64,000 nt of DNA, from assembly GCF_900217795.1 (NCBI RefSeq), contig NZ_OBMQ01000001.1, forward strand, positions 62,001-126,000, in the 5' to 3' direction. The notes beneath the pieces are model-generated. The model was not told the origin of the DNA, ran no database searches, and saw only the letters and a list, made by a program, of their open reading frames with translations. The number at the start of each line of letters is the position of its first letter. Position 1 is the stretch's first letter. Source of the DNA: Ureibacillus xyleni. GTDB lineage: Bacteria > Bacillota > Bacilli > Bacillales_A > Planococcaceae. Shown here one piece after another: positions 1 through 10,292 of this stretch. A program made the translations under genes and the position numbers.

Positions 1-392
1 ATGGACGTTTCCTTTTAAACCATGAAAACGGATGGGGACTACGTGAATGGTATAAAGTTGAAACAATTGAAGAAGAAACAGCTCCAACAGTTAAAGCTCG
101 TAAACGTAAATCAAAAGCAGTGGATGATGAAGATGAAGAGTTAATTGTTGATGAAGACGATTTAGTATTCGAGGAAGACTTCGAAGAGTTTGTTGACGTA
201 GAAGAAATCGACGAATTAGACGACGAAGAAGAAGAAGAAGATTTAGACTTCGTTGAGGAAGAAATTGATGATATTGATGATGTGGATGCAGACATTGACG
301 ATGAAATCATTGATGACGAAGAAGGATTTATTATCGAAGACGATGATGAGGAAGTAGAAGATTTAGAAGAAGAAGAGGAAGAAGAAAAGTAA
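1..392 (+). CDS. rpoE: RNA polymerase delta subunit, C-terminal part (5' end outside window)
   Basis: This is the 3' part of the gene for the delta factor of Gram-positive RNA polymerase, which lowers non-specific DNA binding and speeds recycling. The frame is open from base 3 and first reads RFLLNHENGWGLREWY, the end of the folded N-terminal domain. A short basic stretch (KARKRKSK) follows, then about 90 residues that are almost entirely Asp and Glu, the disordered acidic tail typical of delta. The gene lies immediately upstream of pyrG, as in Bacillus subtilis. No convincing terminator is visible between its stop and the pyrG promoter. Confidence 0.93.
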   Translation, partial: GRFLLNHENGWGLREWYKVETIEEETAPTVKARKRKSKAVDDEDEELIVDEDDLVFEEDFEEFVDVEEIDELDDEEEEEDLDFVEEEIDDIDDVDADIDDEIIDDEEGFIIEDDDEEVEDLEEEEEEEK

Positions 393-493
393 AGTAACAT
401 AAGAATTGTCTCGATGGGCAAAATAGGACGATTCCTACAGTTGGGTCGGAGTGATTGAGCCGCCTTCGCTTTTCATAATTTTTATTTAAGGAC

Positions 494-520
494 TTGACTT
501 CTCTTATCTTTCAATATACT
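494..520 (+). promoter_or_regulatory. pyrG promoter (SigA type)
   Basis: A TTGACT -35 (494-499) and a TATACT -10 (515-520) lie 15 bp apart, slightly short. The first G-run downstream, GGGC at 530-533, is the expected start point, because Bacillus pyrG transcripts begin with GGGC. The start is inferred from that precedent. Confidence 0.6.
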
Positions 521-529
521 CTTTTACTT

Positions 530-604
530 GGGCTCCTTAAAAAAGGAGATTGACCGTGATAAATTCACGCTCCCTCTGCCATAGTGCAGATGGAGCGTTT
601 TTTA
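530..604 (+). promoter_or_regulatory. pyrG CTP-sensing leader with intrinsic terminator (reiterative-transcription attenuator)
   Basis: The leader starts GGGCTCC and contains a terminator whose arms are CGCTCC (568-573) and GGAGCG (592-597), with an inner TCTGC/GCAGA helix and a T-run at 598-604. In B. subtilis, low CTP stalls polymerase at the first C, extra G residues are added at the 5' end, and this G-tract pairs with the C/U-rich 5' arm of the terminator, letting transcription continue into pyrG. All the needed parts are visible here: GGGC start, C/U-rich arm (CTCCCTCT at 570-577) and terminator. The mechanism is transferred from B. subtilis. Confidence 0.8.
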
Positions 605-760
605 TTTTGAATAAGAAAGTAGAATAGAACCTTAAAAACGTATAGGTTTAAATATCCGGTGGAATGTTTTTAAAGAGATATAATTTTTGATTGAATACCA
701 CGGATATGTTCTAGCTTTTAAAAAAATAGCAATAAGTTGTATTGAGGAGGAAAATTTGCA

Positions 761-2362
761 ATGACAAAGTATATTTTTGTAACAGGTGGAGTAGTTTCTT
801 CACTTGGAAAAGGGATCGTCGCTTCATCTCTAGGACGATTATTAAAAAATCGCGGATTACAAGTAACCATTCAAAAATTTGACCCATATTTAAATATAGA
901 TCCAGGTACAATGAGTCCATACCAACATGGTGAAGTATTCGTAACCGATGATGGTGCAGAAGCGGACTTAGACTTAGGACATTACGAACGCTTTATTGAT
1001 ATCAACTTAGGGAAACATTCTACTGTAACTTCAGGTCGTGTTTATAAATCTGTTTTAGCAAAAGAACGCCGTGGAGACTATAACGGTAAGACAGTGCAAG
1101 TTATTCCTCATGTGACAAATGAAATTAAAGACCGCATTCAACGTGCAGGCCGTGAAACAAACGCAGATATCGTAATTACAGAAGTCGGCGGTACAGTTGG
1201 GGATATCGAATCTCTTCCATTCCTCGAGGCTATTCGTCAAATGAAATCTGACCTTGGCCACAATAATGTAATGTACGTTCACTGTACTCTAATTCCTTAT
1301 ATTGCAGCAGCTGGTGAATTAAAAACAAAACCAACACAACACTCTGTTAAAGAATTGCGCTCATTAGGTATTCAGCCAAACATTATCGTAGTACGAACAG
1401 AACAACCTGTTTCTCAAGAAATGCGTGAAAAATTAGCTTTATTCTGTGACGTAACGGCTCGTGATATTATTGAATCTCGTGATGCAGAACATTTATATGA
1501 AATTCCATTAAATTTACATGCTCAAGATTTTGATGATATCGTTTTAGATCATTTCCGTATTGAAGCTCCTGAAGCAGACATGTCTGATTGGAAAGAGCTT
1601 GTTCATAAAGTGAAAAACCTACAAAATAAAACTCGTATTGCATTAGTAGGGAAATATGTTGAACTTCAAGATGCTTATATTTCAGTAGTTGAAGCATTAA
1701 AACACGCTGGATATGCTTTTGATTCAGAAATTGAAGTAGATTGGATTAATGCAGAACACGTCAATGCAGAAAATGTAGGCGAATTATTAAAAGATGCAGC
1801 TGGTATTTTAGTTCCTGGTGGTTTCGGAGATCGCGGTATTGAAGGCAAAATTGCGGCAATTCAATATGCTCGTGAAAACGACGTACCTTTCTTAGGAATT
1901 TGTTTAGGAATGCAATTAGCAACTATCGAATTTGCTCGTAACGTTCTAGGACTTGAAGGAGCTCACTCTACTGAATTAAATAAAGAAACACCTTACCCAA
2001 TTATCGACTTCTTACCAGATCAAAGTGATGAGGTTGATTTAGGTGGTACTTTACGTTTAGGGTTATACCCATGTAAATTAAAAGAAGGTTCTCGTGCGAT
2101 GGCTGCTTATGACGACGAATTAGTTTATGAACGTCACCGCCACCGTTATGAATTCAACAACGAATACCGTGAAGCGATGGAAGCGGAAGGTCTTGTATTC
2201 TCTGGTACAAGCCCTGATAATCGTTTAGTAGAAATTATCGAGTTACCGGAGAAAAAGTTCTATGTGGCTTGTCAATTCCACCCAGAGTTTATTTCCCGTC
2301 CGCAACGCCCACAACCATTATTCCGTGAATTTGTAGGTGCAGCGTTTAACAATAGTAAATAA
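761..2362 (+). CDS. pyrG: CTP synthase
   Basis: CTP synthase converts UTP to CTP with ATP and glutamine. The 533-residue length is normal. The N-terminal synthetase domain starts [17 protein letters not shown], carrying the nucleotide-binding loop. The C-terminal class I glutamine amidotransferase domain has its triad visible: Cys381 in GICLGMQ, and His507 and Glu509 in CQFHPEF. The ATG at 761 has a strong Shine-Dalgarno sequence (GAGGAGG). The gene sits alone behind the CTP-sensing attenuator at 530-604 and is closed by a terminator at 2371-2407, so it is probably monocistronic and controlled by CTP level. Confidence 0.98.
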   Translation: MTKYIFVTGGVVSSLGKGIVASSLGRLLKNRGLQVTIQKFDPYLNIDPGTMSPYQHGEVFVTDDGAEADLDLGHYERFIDINLGKHSTVTSGRVYKSVLAKERRGDYNGKTVQVIPHVTNEIKDRIQRAGRETNADIVITEVGGTVGDIESLPFLEAIRQMKSDLGHNNVMYVHCTLIPYIAAAGELKTKPTQHSVKELRSLGIQPNIIVVRTEQPVSQEMREKLALFCDVTARDIIESRDAEHLYEIPLNLHAQDFDDIVLDHFRIEAPEADMSDWKELVHKVKNLQNKTRIALVGKYVELQDAYISVVEALKHAGYAFDSEIEVDWINAEHVNAENVGELLKDAAGILVPGGFGDRGIEGKIAAIQYARENDVPFLGICLGMQLATIEFARNVLGLEGAHSTELNKETPYPIIDFLPDQSDEVDLGGTLRLGLYPCKLKEGSRAMAAYDDELVYERHRHRYEFNNEYREAMEAEGLVFSGTSPDNRLVEIIELPEKKFYVACQFHPEFISRPQRPQPLFREFVGAAFNNSK

Positions 2363-2370
2363 AATACACT

Positions 2371-2407
2371 AAAAAAGGACTATCTCTTTTGGAGATGGTC
2401 CTTTTTT
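2371..2407 (+). terminator. pyrG terminator
   Basis: AAAAAGGAC and ATCTC pair with GAGAT and GTCCTTTTTT around a short TTTTG loop, ending in a T-run. It separates pyrG from the oppositely oriented ywjG. The A-rich 5' side could let it act in both directions. Confidence 0.85.
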
Positions 2408-2472
2408 GTGTTAAATATATATTCTCACTTAACCTAAATTTAACTTTATTCATGTATATTAATGTTATAAAT

Positions 2473-3006
2473 TTATTCTATTTCGTCATCAGATAGCATT
2501 TCGTCATAGTTTAACTTGATTGCTTCATAGATAAACAATCCGGCCATTAAATAAGGAAATATAACACGTTCTCCTAAATTCGTCGGATGAGGTAATAATC
2601 CACCACGAATTTTCATAGATACATAAGTGTAAGCTAAATTACTTAATATATTTTGTTCATCTTGTGATTCACTTGAAACAACGGCAAAAGGTATAAATTT
2701 TTCGTAAAGCGTTTGAGCAAGATTTAGAACTTTTGGATTTTCAATACTAGGAGTAAAAATGCAAACGCGATCAACGTCCGTAACAACGGTTGTTTCTGAC
2801 CATTTTTCAAGATTTGCGAATTTTTCTATACCTTGTAAAGCGTTAGTTTCGATTGCTTCTAGCTCATCAAAACATGCAAAATACACTTTACCTTGACCAA
2901 CACTAGCTTGGGCAAGTAGACGAGCAGTTTCTTCAATAGCTTCTTCTTCACTTTGAATAATTTTTTGGAATAACCCACTCATTTGAGTAGAAAGTATTTT
3001 TGACAT
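2473..3006 (-). CDS. ywjG: DUF2529 family protein (YwjG-like)
   Basis: This 177-residue cytosolic protein matches the DUF2529 family, found between pyrG and spo0F in B. subtilis (YwjG). The function is unknown; the fold is related to SIS-type sugar-isomerase proteins, but no catalytic role is established. The frame is open 17 codons further upstream, but the ATG at 3006 (MSKILSTQ) has an AGGTGG ribosome site at the right distance and is preferred. It faces pyrG tail to tail and diverges from spo0F. Confidence 0.8.
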   Translation of the reverse strand: MSKILSTQMSGLFQKIIQSEEEAIEETARLLAQASVGQGKVYFACFDELEAIETNALQGIEKFANLEKWSETTVVTDVDRVCIFTPSIENPKVLNLAQTLYEKFIPFAVVSSESQDEQNILSNLAYTYVSMKIRGGLLPHPTNLGERVIFPYLMAGLFIYEAIKLNYDEMLSDDEIE

Positions 3007-3187
3007 AGTTCCACCTCTTCTTTGATGTATTATAATTTTTCGAGTGGTAAAAAGCAAAATATGAAATTATTGTGAATAAATATGATGATAGTATTAATAT
3101 AAAAAGTATACATGTTTAGAATTGTAAATTCAGGGGAAATAAAAGGTGAAATACATACTACTAATTTAATTTAAGGGGAAAAGAACT

Positions 3188-3550
3188 GTGAGAAAAATAT
3201 TAATTGTAGATGATCAAAGAGGAATTCGTCTTTTACTAGAAGAAGTATTTTCGAGGGAAGGATATGAAGTATATCAGGCGATTAATGGTTTAGAAGCATT
3301 ATCAATTATTAAAAATAATAGTATTGATTGTGTCTTACTGGATATGAAAATTCCTGGTATGAATGGTTTTGAAATTTTGCAAGAAATCCGTTCGCTAAAC
3401 TTTACGATGCCTATTTTTATGATGACTGCGTTTGGTGATCAGGAGTTAATGGATGAAGCGAAGAGTTTAGGCGTGGTTAAATATTTTACAAAGCCATTTA
3501 ATATATTTGAAGTAACAAAAGAAGTAAATGAAGTATTAGCGGCTTCTTAG
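3188..3550 (+). CDS. spo0F: Spo0F sporulation phosphorelay response regulator
   Basis: Spo0F is a single-domain receiver that takes phosphate from sporulation histidine kinases and passes it to Spo0B, on the way to Spo0A. It has 120 residues and no output domain. The acidic pocket (Asp8, Asp9), the phosphate acceptor Asp52 in LLDMKIPGMNG, Thr80 and Lys102 (FTKPF) are all in place. The start is GTG with an AAGGGG ribosome site. Position between ywjG and fba matches B. subtilis. I see no certain SigH promoter or 0A box in the 130 bp upstream. Confidence 0.95.
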   Translation: MRKILIVDDQRGIRLLLEEVFSREGYEVYQAINGLEALSIIKNNSIDCVLLDMKIPGMNGFEILQEIRSLNFTMPIFMMTAFGDQELMDEAKSLGVVKYFTKPFNIFEVTKEVNEVLAAS

Positions 3551-3650
3551 TTCGATATTTTGATTCTCATTTTTTATGGTAATTTCTCCTTAAGCTTATT
3601 ATTTTTAGATGAAATACTTAGAATAAGAATCTGCATATTGTGCAGAATTC

Positions 3651-3686
3651 AATCCCGTCTTCAACTCGATAGACGGGATTTTTTTG
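3651..3686 (+). terminator. spo0F terminator
   Basis: AATCCCGTCT pairs with AGACGGGATT across a 10-nt loop and is followed by a run of T. It ends the spo0F transcript before the repeat array. Confidence 0.88.
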
Positions 3687-3711
3687 TTTTGTATTGTGAA
3701 GAGAGTAGTTA

Positions 3712-4494
3712 TATGTTTTTGTCTGTCGCATTGGCTTTCGGCGCAGAAAAGCATGTCGTCTCTACACTTGAGAGACGTAAGAGGTAAATAATTCGGGAAG
3801 AGGTATATTACTCATAAAGTGTTTTTGCGCCTGCATCTGCCGCTAAAGCTTTCGATGCAGTACCTTGATGATTTAGTAATAAATACTAAAAAAGGGTGGA
3901 ATAAAGATAAAGAACCCTATCTGATTATTTTTACGTGTCGCAAGCTTTCGGCGCAGAAAACGATGTAGTCTCACTTGAGAGACAGAAGATAGGTGGTGGT
4001 ACTTAACTATATAAATAAAAACGTAATATGCTGAGAGTTTTAGTCAATATTAAAGTGAATAGATGTTTCGTTTGAGGAAAGTACCTATTTATATGTTTTT
4101 GCGCCTGTCGCTTTGGCTTTCGGCGCAGAAAAACATGTCGTCTCTACACTTGAGAGACGTAAGAGGTAAATAATTCGGGAAGAGGTATATTACTTATAAA
4201 GTGTCTTTGCGCCTGTCGCATTGGCTTTCGGCGCAGAAAACGCTGTAGTCTCACTTGAGAGACGTAAGAAGTAAAAAATTCGGGAAGAGGTATATTACTT
4301 ATAAAGTGTTTTTGCGCCTGTCGCTTTGGCTTTCGGCGCAGAAAACGCTGTAGTCTCACTTGAGAGAGTTAAGAAGTAAATACAAATGAACAACAGTAAT
4401 TTACTGATAAGGAGTTTTTGCAGCTGTCGCAAGCTTTCGCTGCAGAAAAGCATGTCGTCTCTACACTTGAGAGACGACATGCTTTTTGTTATAG
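3712..4494 (+). repeat. Tandem ~106-bp double-hairpin intergenic repeats (about seven copies)
   Basis: This 780-bp stretch has no credible gene. It holds related copies with first-hairpin arms near 3721, 3827, 3935, 4101, 4209, 4314 and 4420; most adjacent ones are 105-108 bp apart. A full unit has hairpin 1 (arms GCGCC/GGCGC flanked by T-run and A-run), hairpin 2 (GTCTC/GAGAC) and a linker containing TAATTCGGGAAGAGG. Hairpin 1 arms change together: GCGCC/GGCGC in most, GCAGC/GCTGC at 4420, CTGCAT/ATGCAG near 3831-3860. The copy at about 3716 has a damaged left arm. I do not recognise a named family. Confidence 0.85.
4446..4487 (+). terminator. Strong terminator formed by the last repeat copy
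   Basis: In the final repeat copy, hairpin 2 is extended to a perfect 16-bp stem (AAAAGCATGTCGTCTC with its complement) around a 7-nt loop and runs into a T-tract. It would stop any transcript entering from the repeat array before fba. The long perfect stem can work in either direction. Confidence 0.85.
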
Positions 4495-4564
4495 TTAATC
4501 TGGAATATTTATTGGAATGTTTTAGCATAATAATAAAAAATTTCGTCCTAGGAGGATTTTTGAG

Positions 4565-5419
4565 ATGCCATTAGTATCTATGAAAGAAATGTTAATTAAA
4601 GCGAAAAAAGAAGGATATGCGGTAGGTCAGTTTAATATAAATAACTTGGAATTTACTCAAGCAATTTTACTAGCTGCTGAAGAAGAAAAATCCCCAGTAA
4701 TCCTTGGTGTTTCTGAAGGTGCAGGGAAGTATATGGGTGGATTTATTTCTGTTGTCCACATGGTAAAAGGTTTAATGGAAAGTTATAAAATAACGGTTCC
4801 TGTGGCAATTCATTTAGACCACGGTTCAAGTTTTGATAAATGTAAAGAAGCCGTAGACGCTGGATTTACTTCTGTAATGATTGATGCTTCTCACCACCCA
4901 TTTGAAGAAAACGTAAAAATTACTTCTGAAGTAGTGGAATATGCGCATGCAAAAGGTGTTTCTGTTGAGGCTGAGCTAGGTACTGTTGGTGGAGAAGAAG
5001 ATGGCGTTATTGGCGGTATCAACTACGCAAACCCACAAGAATGTAAAGCGTTAGTAGAACAAACTGCAATCGATTGTTTAGCACCTGCTTTAGGATCTGT
5101 TCACGGGCCATATAAAGGGGAACCAAACTTAGGATTTGCCGAAATGGAAGAAATCTCAAACCTTACAGATCTTCCACTTGTTTTACATGGTGGTACTGGG
5201 ATTCCAACAAAAGATATTCAACGTTCAATCTCTTTAGGTACGGCTAAAATTAACGTAAATACAGAAAACCAAATTGCAGCAACAAAAGTTATTCGCGAAA
5301 TTTTAGAAAAAGACCAAAAAGTTTATGACCCACGTAAATACTTAGCACCAGCACGCGATGCAATTAAAGAAACTGTAATCGGTAAAATGCGCGAATTCGG
5401 TAGTTCACAAAAAGCTTAA
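4565..5419 (+). CDS. fba: Class II fructose-1,6-bisphosphate aldolase
   Basis: The enzyme cleaves fructose-1,6-bisphosphate to dihydroxyacetone phosphate and glyceraldehyde-3-phosphate in glycolysis and runs the reverse in gluconeogenesis. At 284 residues it has the usual length. It begins [10 protein letters not shown], and the metal-site motif HLDHGSS, the VHGPYKGEP segment and the HGGTG phosphate loop are visible, marking the zinc-dependent class II type. The ATG follows AGGAGG. It lies between the spo0F repeat region and tal, the same order as in B. subtilis (fbaA). Confidence 0.96.
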   Translation: MPLVSMKEMLIKAKKEGYAVGQFNINNLEFTQAILLAAEEEKSPVILGVSEGAGKYMGGFISVVHMVKGLMESYKITVPVAIHLDHGSSFDKCKEAVDAGFTSVMIDASHHPFEENVKITSEVVEYAHAKGVSVEAELGTVGGEEDGVIGGINYANPQECKALVEQTAIDCLAPALGSVHGPYKGEPNLGFAEMEEISNLTDLPLVLHGGTGIPTKDIQRSISLGTAKINVNTENQIAATKVIREILEKDQKVYDPRKYLAPARDAIKETVIGKMREFGSSQKA

Positions 5420-5515
5420 TTTTAAGGATGCAGAATAGTTTATAATTATTGGGAAAATGTTTACTATAATGTAAATACCTAATTTCTGCTTTTCTTGATT
5501 GAATAATGATTTACA

Positions 5516-5557
5516 GGAGAAGAGTCGGATAGATGAATCGACCTTCTCCTCATTTTT
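5516..5557 (+). terminator. fba-tal intergenic terminator
   Basis: GGAGAAG and GTCG pair with CGAC and CTTCTCC, with single-base bulges, followed by a short T-run (CATTTTTG). The weak T-tract suggests partial termination between fba and tal. Confidence 0.65.
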
Positions 5558-5586
5558 GATAGTTGAAAATTTAAGGAGGCTTTCTA

Positions 5587-6237
5587 ATGAAGTTTTTTAT
5601 TGATACAGCAAATTTTGAGGAAATTAAAGAAGCACATTCATGGGGGATTTTATCAGGTGTTACAACAAATCCTTCACTAGTTGCAAAAGAAGAAAATGTG
5701 TCGTTCCATGATCGTTTACGTGAGATTGCAGAACTTGTTAATGGTTCTGTAAGTGGTGAAGTAATTTCTCTTGATGCAGAAGGAATGATTAAAGAAGGTT
5801 TAGAATTAGCGGCTATTGCTCCAAACATTACGGTTAAACTACCCATGACACCAGATGGACTAAAAGCTTGTAAATTCTTCTCTGAAAAAGGAATTAAAAC
5901 AAATGTGACACTAATTTTTAGTGCAAACCAAGCATTAATGGCTGCTCGTGCAGGTGCAACATACGTTTCTCCATTCGTAGGACGTCTTGATGATATCGGT
6001 CAAACGGGTTCTGAATTAATTGGGACAATTGCTGACATTTTTGCGATTCATGATATTCCAACTGAAATCATTGCAGCGTCTATCCGTCATCCTCAACACA
6101 TTACAGAAGTAGCGTTAGCTGGAGCAGATATCGCAACAACTCCTTTCAAAGTATTAAAACAACTTTTCCATCATCCATTAACTGATAAAGGAATTGAAGG
6201 GTTCCTAGCTGATTGGGAAAAACGAAAAAGTAAATAA
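5587..6237 (+). CDS. tal: Transaldolase-family protein (short form)
   Basis: This 216-residue protein belongs to the short transaldolase / fructose-6-phosphate aldolase family, which moves a dihydroxyacetone unit between sugar phosphates in the pentose phosphate pathway. It opens [13 protein letters not shown] and has the TTNPSLV motif. The Schiff-base lysine is Lys84 in NITVKLPMT. An AAGGAGG ribosome site precedes the ATG. Sequence alone does not separate transaldolase from F6P aldolase, but gene order next to fba (as in B. subtilis ywjH/tal) favours transaldolase. Confidence 0.92.
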   Translation: MKFFIDTANFEEIKEAHSWGILSGVTTNPSLVAKEENVSFHDRLREIAELVNGSVSGEVISLDAEGMIKEGLELAAIAPNITVKLPMTPDGLKACKFFSEKGIKTNVTLIFSANQALMAARAGATYVSPFVGRLDDIGQTGSELIGTIADIFAIHDIPTEIIAASIRHPQHITEVALAGADIATTPFKVLKQLFHHPLTDKGIEGFLADWEKRKSK

Positions 6238-6464
6238 CTATTAGTCCCAACTGTCAACTTAACTGGAATTTTAAATAATATATAAGATAAATGAAAAAAA
6301 CTTATTTTCTTTATGTAAAATAGGCTTTAAATTGTGAAATTGGTAAATAATAAGAAAAAATGAATTATTATTTGGTCACCTTTGTTTTAGAAAGTGAGCG
6401 GATCTGACAAGTAAGTAAAGGACAATAATAAGTGAAACTTTCCAATCATAAGGGAGAACGTGTA

Positions 6465-7745
6465 ATGGATGTTTATAAAATCATCGGTGGGAACCGTCTA
6501 AAAGGAACAGTGAAAGTCAGTGGAGCAAAAAATAGTGCGGTTGCTTTAATCCCAGCTTCTATCCTTGCAAATTCGACTGTCACAATCGGTGGAATACCTG
6601 AAATATCTGATGCTTGGACGTTAAAAGCATTGTTGGAGGAAATCGGTGGTGAGGTCGCTTTCAAAGATGGTCAAATGGAAATCGACCCGACACAAATGCA
6701 AGCCATTCCTTTACCAAATGGCAATGTGAAAAAACTTCGCGCCTCTTATTATTTAATGGGGGCAATGCTTGGTCGTTTCAAAAAAGCAGTAATTGGACTA
6801 CCAGGGGGATGTTTTTTAGGTCCTCGTCCAATCGACCAACATATTAAAGGTTTTGAAGCACTCGGAGCTAAAGTAACAAACGAACATGGTGCAATTTATT
6901 TACGTGCAGACGAATTGGTCGGTGCAAAAATTTATTTAGACGTTGCCAGTGTTGGAGCTACTATTAATATTATGCTAGCAGCAGTACGTGCAAAAGGGCG
7001 TACTGTCATTGAAAATGCTGCAAAAGAGCCAGAAATCATTGATGTTGCAACACTTTTAACGAATATGGGTGCGAATATTAAAGGTGCTGGTACAAGTGTC
7101 ATTCGAATCGATGGTGTCGACGAATTGCATGGAACAAAACATACAATTATCCCCGATCGTATTGAAGCTGCTACGTTTATGATAATGGCAGCAGCAATCG
7201 GTGATGGTGTTACTGTTGATAATATTATTCCATTCCATCTTGAAGCTATAACTGCAAAATTACGTGAAATGGGTGTCAAAGTGGTTGAAGGGGAAGAAAG
7301 TATTTTTATTCCAAGATCAGACGCACTTCAAGCAGTGGATGTGAAAACTCTTGTATATCCAGGGTTCCCTACTGACGTACAACAGCCACTATCGGTATTA
7401 ATGACGCAAGCTGTTGGTGCATCTAAAGTAACGGATACAATTTATTCTGCCCGCTTTAAACATATTGATGAACTTCGACGTATGAATGCGAATGCAAGAG
7501 TGGAAGGGAATACTGCTATCATTCAAGGTCCGACAAAACTTCACGGATCGAAAGTGACAGCTACTGATCTTCGTGCTGGAGCGGCATTAGTATTAGCTGG
7601 TTTAGTTGCAGACGGAGAAACTGAAATACAAGAAATATATCATATCGAACGAGGATATAGTTCCTTAATAGAGAAATTGTGTTCATTGGGCGCAAACATT
7701 CGTCGTGAAACCATCACGGTTAGTACATCTAACCGTGTTGAATAA
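6465..7745 (+). CDS. murAB: UDP-N-acetylglucosamine 1-carboxyvinyltransferase, second copy
   Basis: MurA adds enolpyruvate from PEP to UDP-GlcNAc, the first committed step of peptidoglycan synthesis. The 426-residue protein shows Lys22-Asn23 in SGAKNS and the catalytic, fosfomycin-reactive Cys116 in [12 protein letters not shown]. The frame is open to a GTG at 6432, but the ATG at 6465 has AAGGGAGAA in front and matches family N-termini. Low-GC Gram-positives carry two MurA enzymes. This copy, between tal and glpX/rho, corresponds by position to B. subtilis murAB; the other is at 33633-34937. Confidence 0.94.
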   Translation: MDVYKIIGGNRLKGTVKVSGAKNSAVALIPASILANSTVTIGGIPEISDAWTLKALLEEIGGEVAFKDGQMEIDPTQMQAIPLPNGNVKKLRASYYLMGAMLGRFKKAVIGLPGGCFLGPRPIDQHIKGFEALGAKVTNEHGAIYLRADELVGAKIYLDVASVGATINIMLAAVRAKGRTVIENAAKEPEIIDVATLLTNMGANIKGAGTSVIRIDGVDELHGTKHTIIPDRIEAATFMIMAAAIGDGVTVDNIIPFHLEAITAKLREMGVKVVEGEESIFIPRSDALQAVDVKTLVYPGFPTDVQQPLSVLMTQAVGASKVTDTIYSARFKHIDELRRMNANARVEGNTAIIQGPTKLHGSKVTATDLRAGAALVLAGLVADGETEIQEIYHIERGYSSLIEKLCSLGANIRRETITVSTSNRVE

Positions 7746-7847
7746 GGACTAAATAAATTAAAACCCAAAATGCAAATATAACAATTTATGTTACAATAGA
7801 TGGACATGATAGTTTCGGTATACCCGAAAACAGGAGGCAAATGAAGA

Positions 7848-8813
7848 ATGGAACGTAGTTTAACGATGGAAGTAGTACGCGTTACCGAAGCAGCAGCGAT
7901 TGCTTCTGCGAAATGGATGGGACGTGGCTTAAAAGAGGAAGCAGATGACGCCGCAACAACAGCAATGCGTGCGTTATTCGATACAATTCCAATGCATGGT
8001 ACCGTAGTGATTGGTGAAGGAGAAATGGATGAAGCACCAATGCTTTATATTGGTGAAGAACTTGGCCAACGTAACGGCGGTCCACATGTGGATATTGCAG
8101 TTGACCCTCTAGAAGGAACGAACATCGTTGCAAAAGGAACAAACGGAGCAATTACCGTACTTGCAATAGCAGACCGTGGAAATTTATTAAATGCACCAGA
8201 TATGTATATGGAAAAATTAGCAGTTGGACCAGAAAGTAAAGGGAAAGTAGACATTAACGCATCGGTTACTGACAATTTAAAAGCAGTAGCAAAAGCAAAA
8301 AACAAAGAAATTTCAGATGTAGTTGCCATTTTACTAGACCGTCCTCGCCATCAACATATTGTAGATGAAATTCGCGCTGCAGGAGCACGAATCAAATTTA
8401 TCCAAGACGGAGATGTAAATGCCGCAATTAGTACTGCATTTGACGAAACAGGTATCGACATTATGTTCGGTACTGGTGGAGCTCCAGAAGGGGTAATTTC
8501 TGCCGTAGCTTTAAAATGTTTAGGTGGAGATTTCCAAGGTAAATTAATACCAGAAGACGAAGAGCAAGCTTTACGATGCAAAAATATGGGAATCGATCTT
8601 GATAAAGTGTTATACTTAGAAGACCTTGTAAAAGGGGATGACGCAATCTTTGCTGCAACAGCAGTTACAGATAGCGAACTATTACGAGGCGTACAATATA
8701 AAGGGGACTATTGCTTAACACATTCAGTTGTTATGCGTGCAAAAACTGGAACAGTACGTTTCATTGAAGGTCGCCACAGTATTGATAAAAAACCAAAATA
8801 CGTAAAAGAATAA
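7848..8813 (+). CDS. glpX: Class II fructose-1,6-bisphosphatase
   Basis: GlpX hydrolyses fructose-1,6-bisphosphate in gluconeogenesis. It has 321 residues and shows the family's metal-binding sequences [11 protein letters not shown] and VDPLEGTN. The ATG follows AGGAGG. It lies between murA and rho, as in B. subtilis, and with fba and tal makes a cluster of sugar-phosphate enzymes here. Confidence 0.95.
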   Translation: MERSLTMEVVRVTEAAAIASAKWMGRGLKEEADDAATTAMRALFDTIPMHGTVVIGEGEMDEAPMLYIGEELGQRNGGPHVDIAVDPLEGTNIVAKGTNGAITVLAIADRGNLLNAPDMYMEKLAVGPESKGKVDINASVTDNLKAVAKAKNKEISDVVAILLDRPRHQHIVDEIRAAGARIKFIQDGDVNAAISTAFDETGIDIMFGTGGAPEGVISAVALKCLGGDFQGKLIPEDEEQALRCKNMGIDLDKVLYLEDLVKGDDAIFAATAVTDSELLRGVQYKGDYCLTHSVVMRAKTGTVRFIEGRHSIDKKPKYVKE

Positions 8814-8826
8814 CTTCAAATGTAAC

Positions 8827-8907
8827 GCCTGATTAAAAATATTAAGACTGGATATTCTATAAGAATAAATCCCACAATATTTCTACATAATTTTAATCAG
8901 GCTTTTT
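8827..8907 (+). terminator. glpX terminator with long branched loop
   Basis: GCCTGATTAAAA (8827-8838) pairs perfectly with TTTTAATCAGGC (8891-8902) and is followed by TTTTT. The 52-nt loop holds a second small hairpin (GATATTC with GAATA). It ends glpX ahead of rho. Confidence 0.75.
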
Positions 8908-8994
8908 CCTTCCAAACTTTCAAAAACACCTTACAGTAAGTAAATTCCAACATATTAAGTTAGATTCGAAAATTTAAAAGACTGGAGAAATGCT

Positions 8995-10275
8995 ATGTCA
9001 GCTCTTACTATAGCTCAATTAGAAAATATGACGTTGAAAGAGTTATATGCTCTTGCACGTGATTACAAGATTTCATATTATAGTAAATTAACAAAAAAAG
9101 AATTAATCTTTGCAATATTAAAATCTCGATCCGAACAAGAAGGTTTCTTCTTCATGGAAGGAGTTTTAGAAATTGTAAATCAAGAAGGTTTCGGATTCCT
9201 TCGACCAATTAACTATTCTCCTTCAAAGGAAGATATTTATATTTCTGCTTCTCAAATTCGTCGTTTCGACCTTCGAAATGGGGACAAGGTTTCTGGGAAA
9301 GTGCGTCCACCTAAAGAAAATGAACGATATTTTGGATTACTTCAAGTGGATGCAGTTAACGGTGAAGACCCAGAAATTGCAAAAGAACGTGTTCACTTTC
9401 CAGCATTAACACCACTTTATCCAGATCGACATATCAAATTAGAAACAGAATCACATAAACTATCAACTCGAATTATGGATTTAGTTGCCCCTGTTGGATT
9501 TGGCCAACGTGGGCTAATTGTGGCCCCTCCGAAAGCAGGGAAAACATCGCTTTTAAAAGAGATTGCTAATGCCATTACAACAAACTATCCGGAAGCAGAA
9601 TTAATTGTCTTATTAATTGACGAACGACCAGAAGAAGTTACAGATATTGAGCGTTCAGTAAAAGCAGACGTAGTAAGCTCTACTTTTGATGAAGTTCCTG
9701 AAAATCACGTAAAAGTGGCCGAGCTTGTCTTAGAACGTGCTCGTCGTTTAGTTGAACATAAACGTGATGTAATTATTTTAATGGATTCGATAACACGTCT
9801 TGCTCGTGCTTATAACTTAGTAATCCCACCAAGCGGCCGTACATTATCAGGTGGTATCGACCCAGCAGCATTCCACCGTCCAAAACGATTCTTCGGTTCT
9901 GCTCGTAATATTGAAGATGGTGGTAGTTTAACAATTCTAGCAACTGCATTAGTAGATACAGGTTCCCGTATGGATGAAGTAATCTATGAAGAGTTTAAAG
10001 GGACTGGTAACTTAGAACTTCATTTAGATCGTCAACTTGCTGAGCGTCGTATCTTCCCAGCTCTTGACATTCGTCGTTCTGGTACACGTAAAGAAGAATT
10101 GCTCATCCCTGCAGAACAACTAGAAAAACTATGGGCAATCCGCAAAACATTCTCAGATGCACCTGACTTTGCAGAACGCTTCCTGAAAAAACTTCGCAGC
10201 ACAAAATCAAACGAAGAATTTTTCGATAAACTTGATAGCGACATGAAAAAAGCAAAAGGTAAAGGGTTGCTATAA
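8995..10275 (+). CDS. rho: Transcription termination factor Rho
   Basis: Rho is a hexameric RNA helicase that ends transcription of untranslated RNA. The 426 residues contain, in order, the N-terminal RNA-binding domain (helical part, then a cold-shock-like part near 50-115 with EGFGFLRP), the Walker A motif APPKAGKT at 177-184, [12 protein letters not shown], and [12 protein letters not shown]. The start is ATG with GGAGAA upstream. It is flanked by glpX and rpmE as in B. subtilis. A 21-bp repeat array starts 18 bp after its stop. Confidence 0.97.
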   Translation: MSALTIAQLENMTLKELYALARDYKISYYSKLTKKELIFAILKSRSEQEGFFFMEGVLEIVNQEGFGFLRPINYSPSKEDIYISASQIRRFDLRNGDKVSGKVRPPKENERYFGLLQVDAVNGEDPEIAKERVHFPALTPLYPDRHIKLETESHKLSTRIMDLVAPVGFGQRGLIVAPPKAGKTSLLKEIANAITTNYPEAELIVLLIDERPEEVTDIERSVKADVVSSTFDEVPENHVKVAELVLERARRLVEHKRDVIILMDSITRLARAYNLVIPPSGRTLSGGIDPAAFHRPKRFFGSARNIEDGGSLTILATALVDTGSRMDEVIYEEFKGTGNLELHLDRQLAERRIFPALDIRRSGTRKEELLIPAEQLEKLWAIRKTFSDAPDFAERFLKKLRSTKSNEEFFDKLDSDMKKAKGKGLL

Positions 10276-10292
10276 GTTGCCACTTAAGCGAG

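Noticed and set aside
4144-4359. Minus-strand ORFs with repeated peptide (RLQRFLRRKP) in the spo0F-fba gap
   Set aside because: They are translations of the non-coding hairpin repeats. No ribosome sites, and the frame depends on repeat length.
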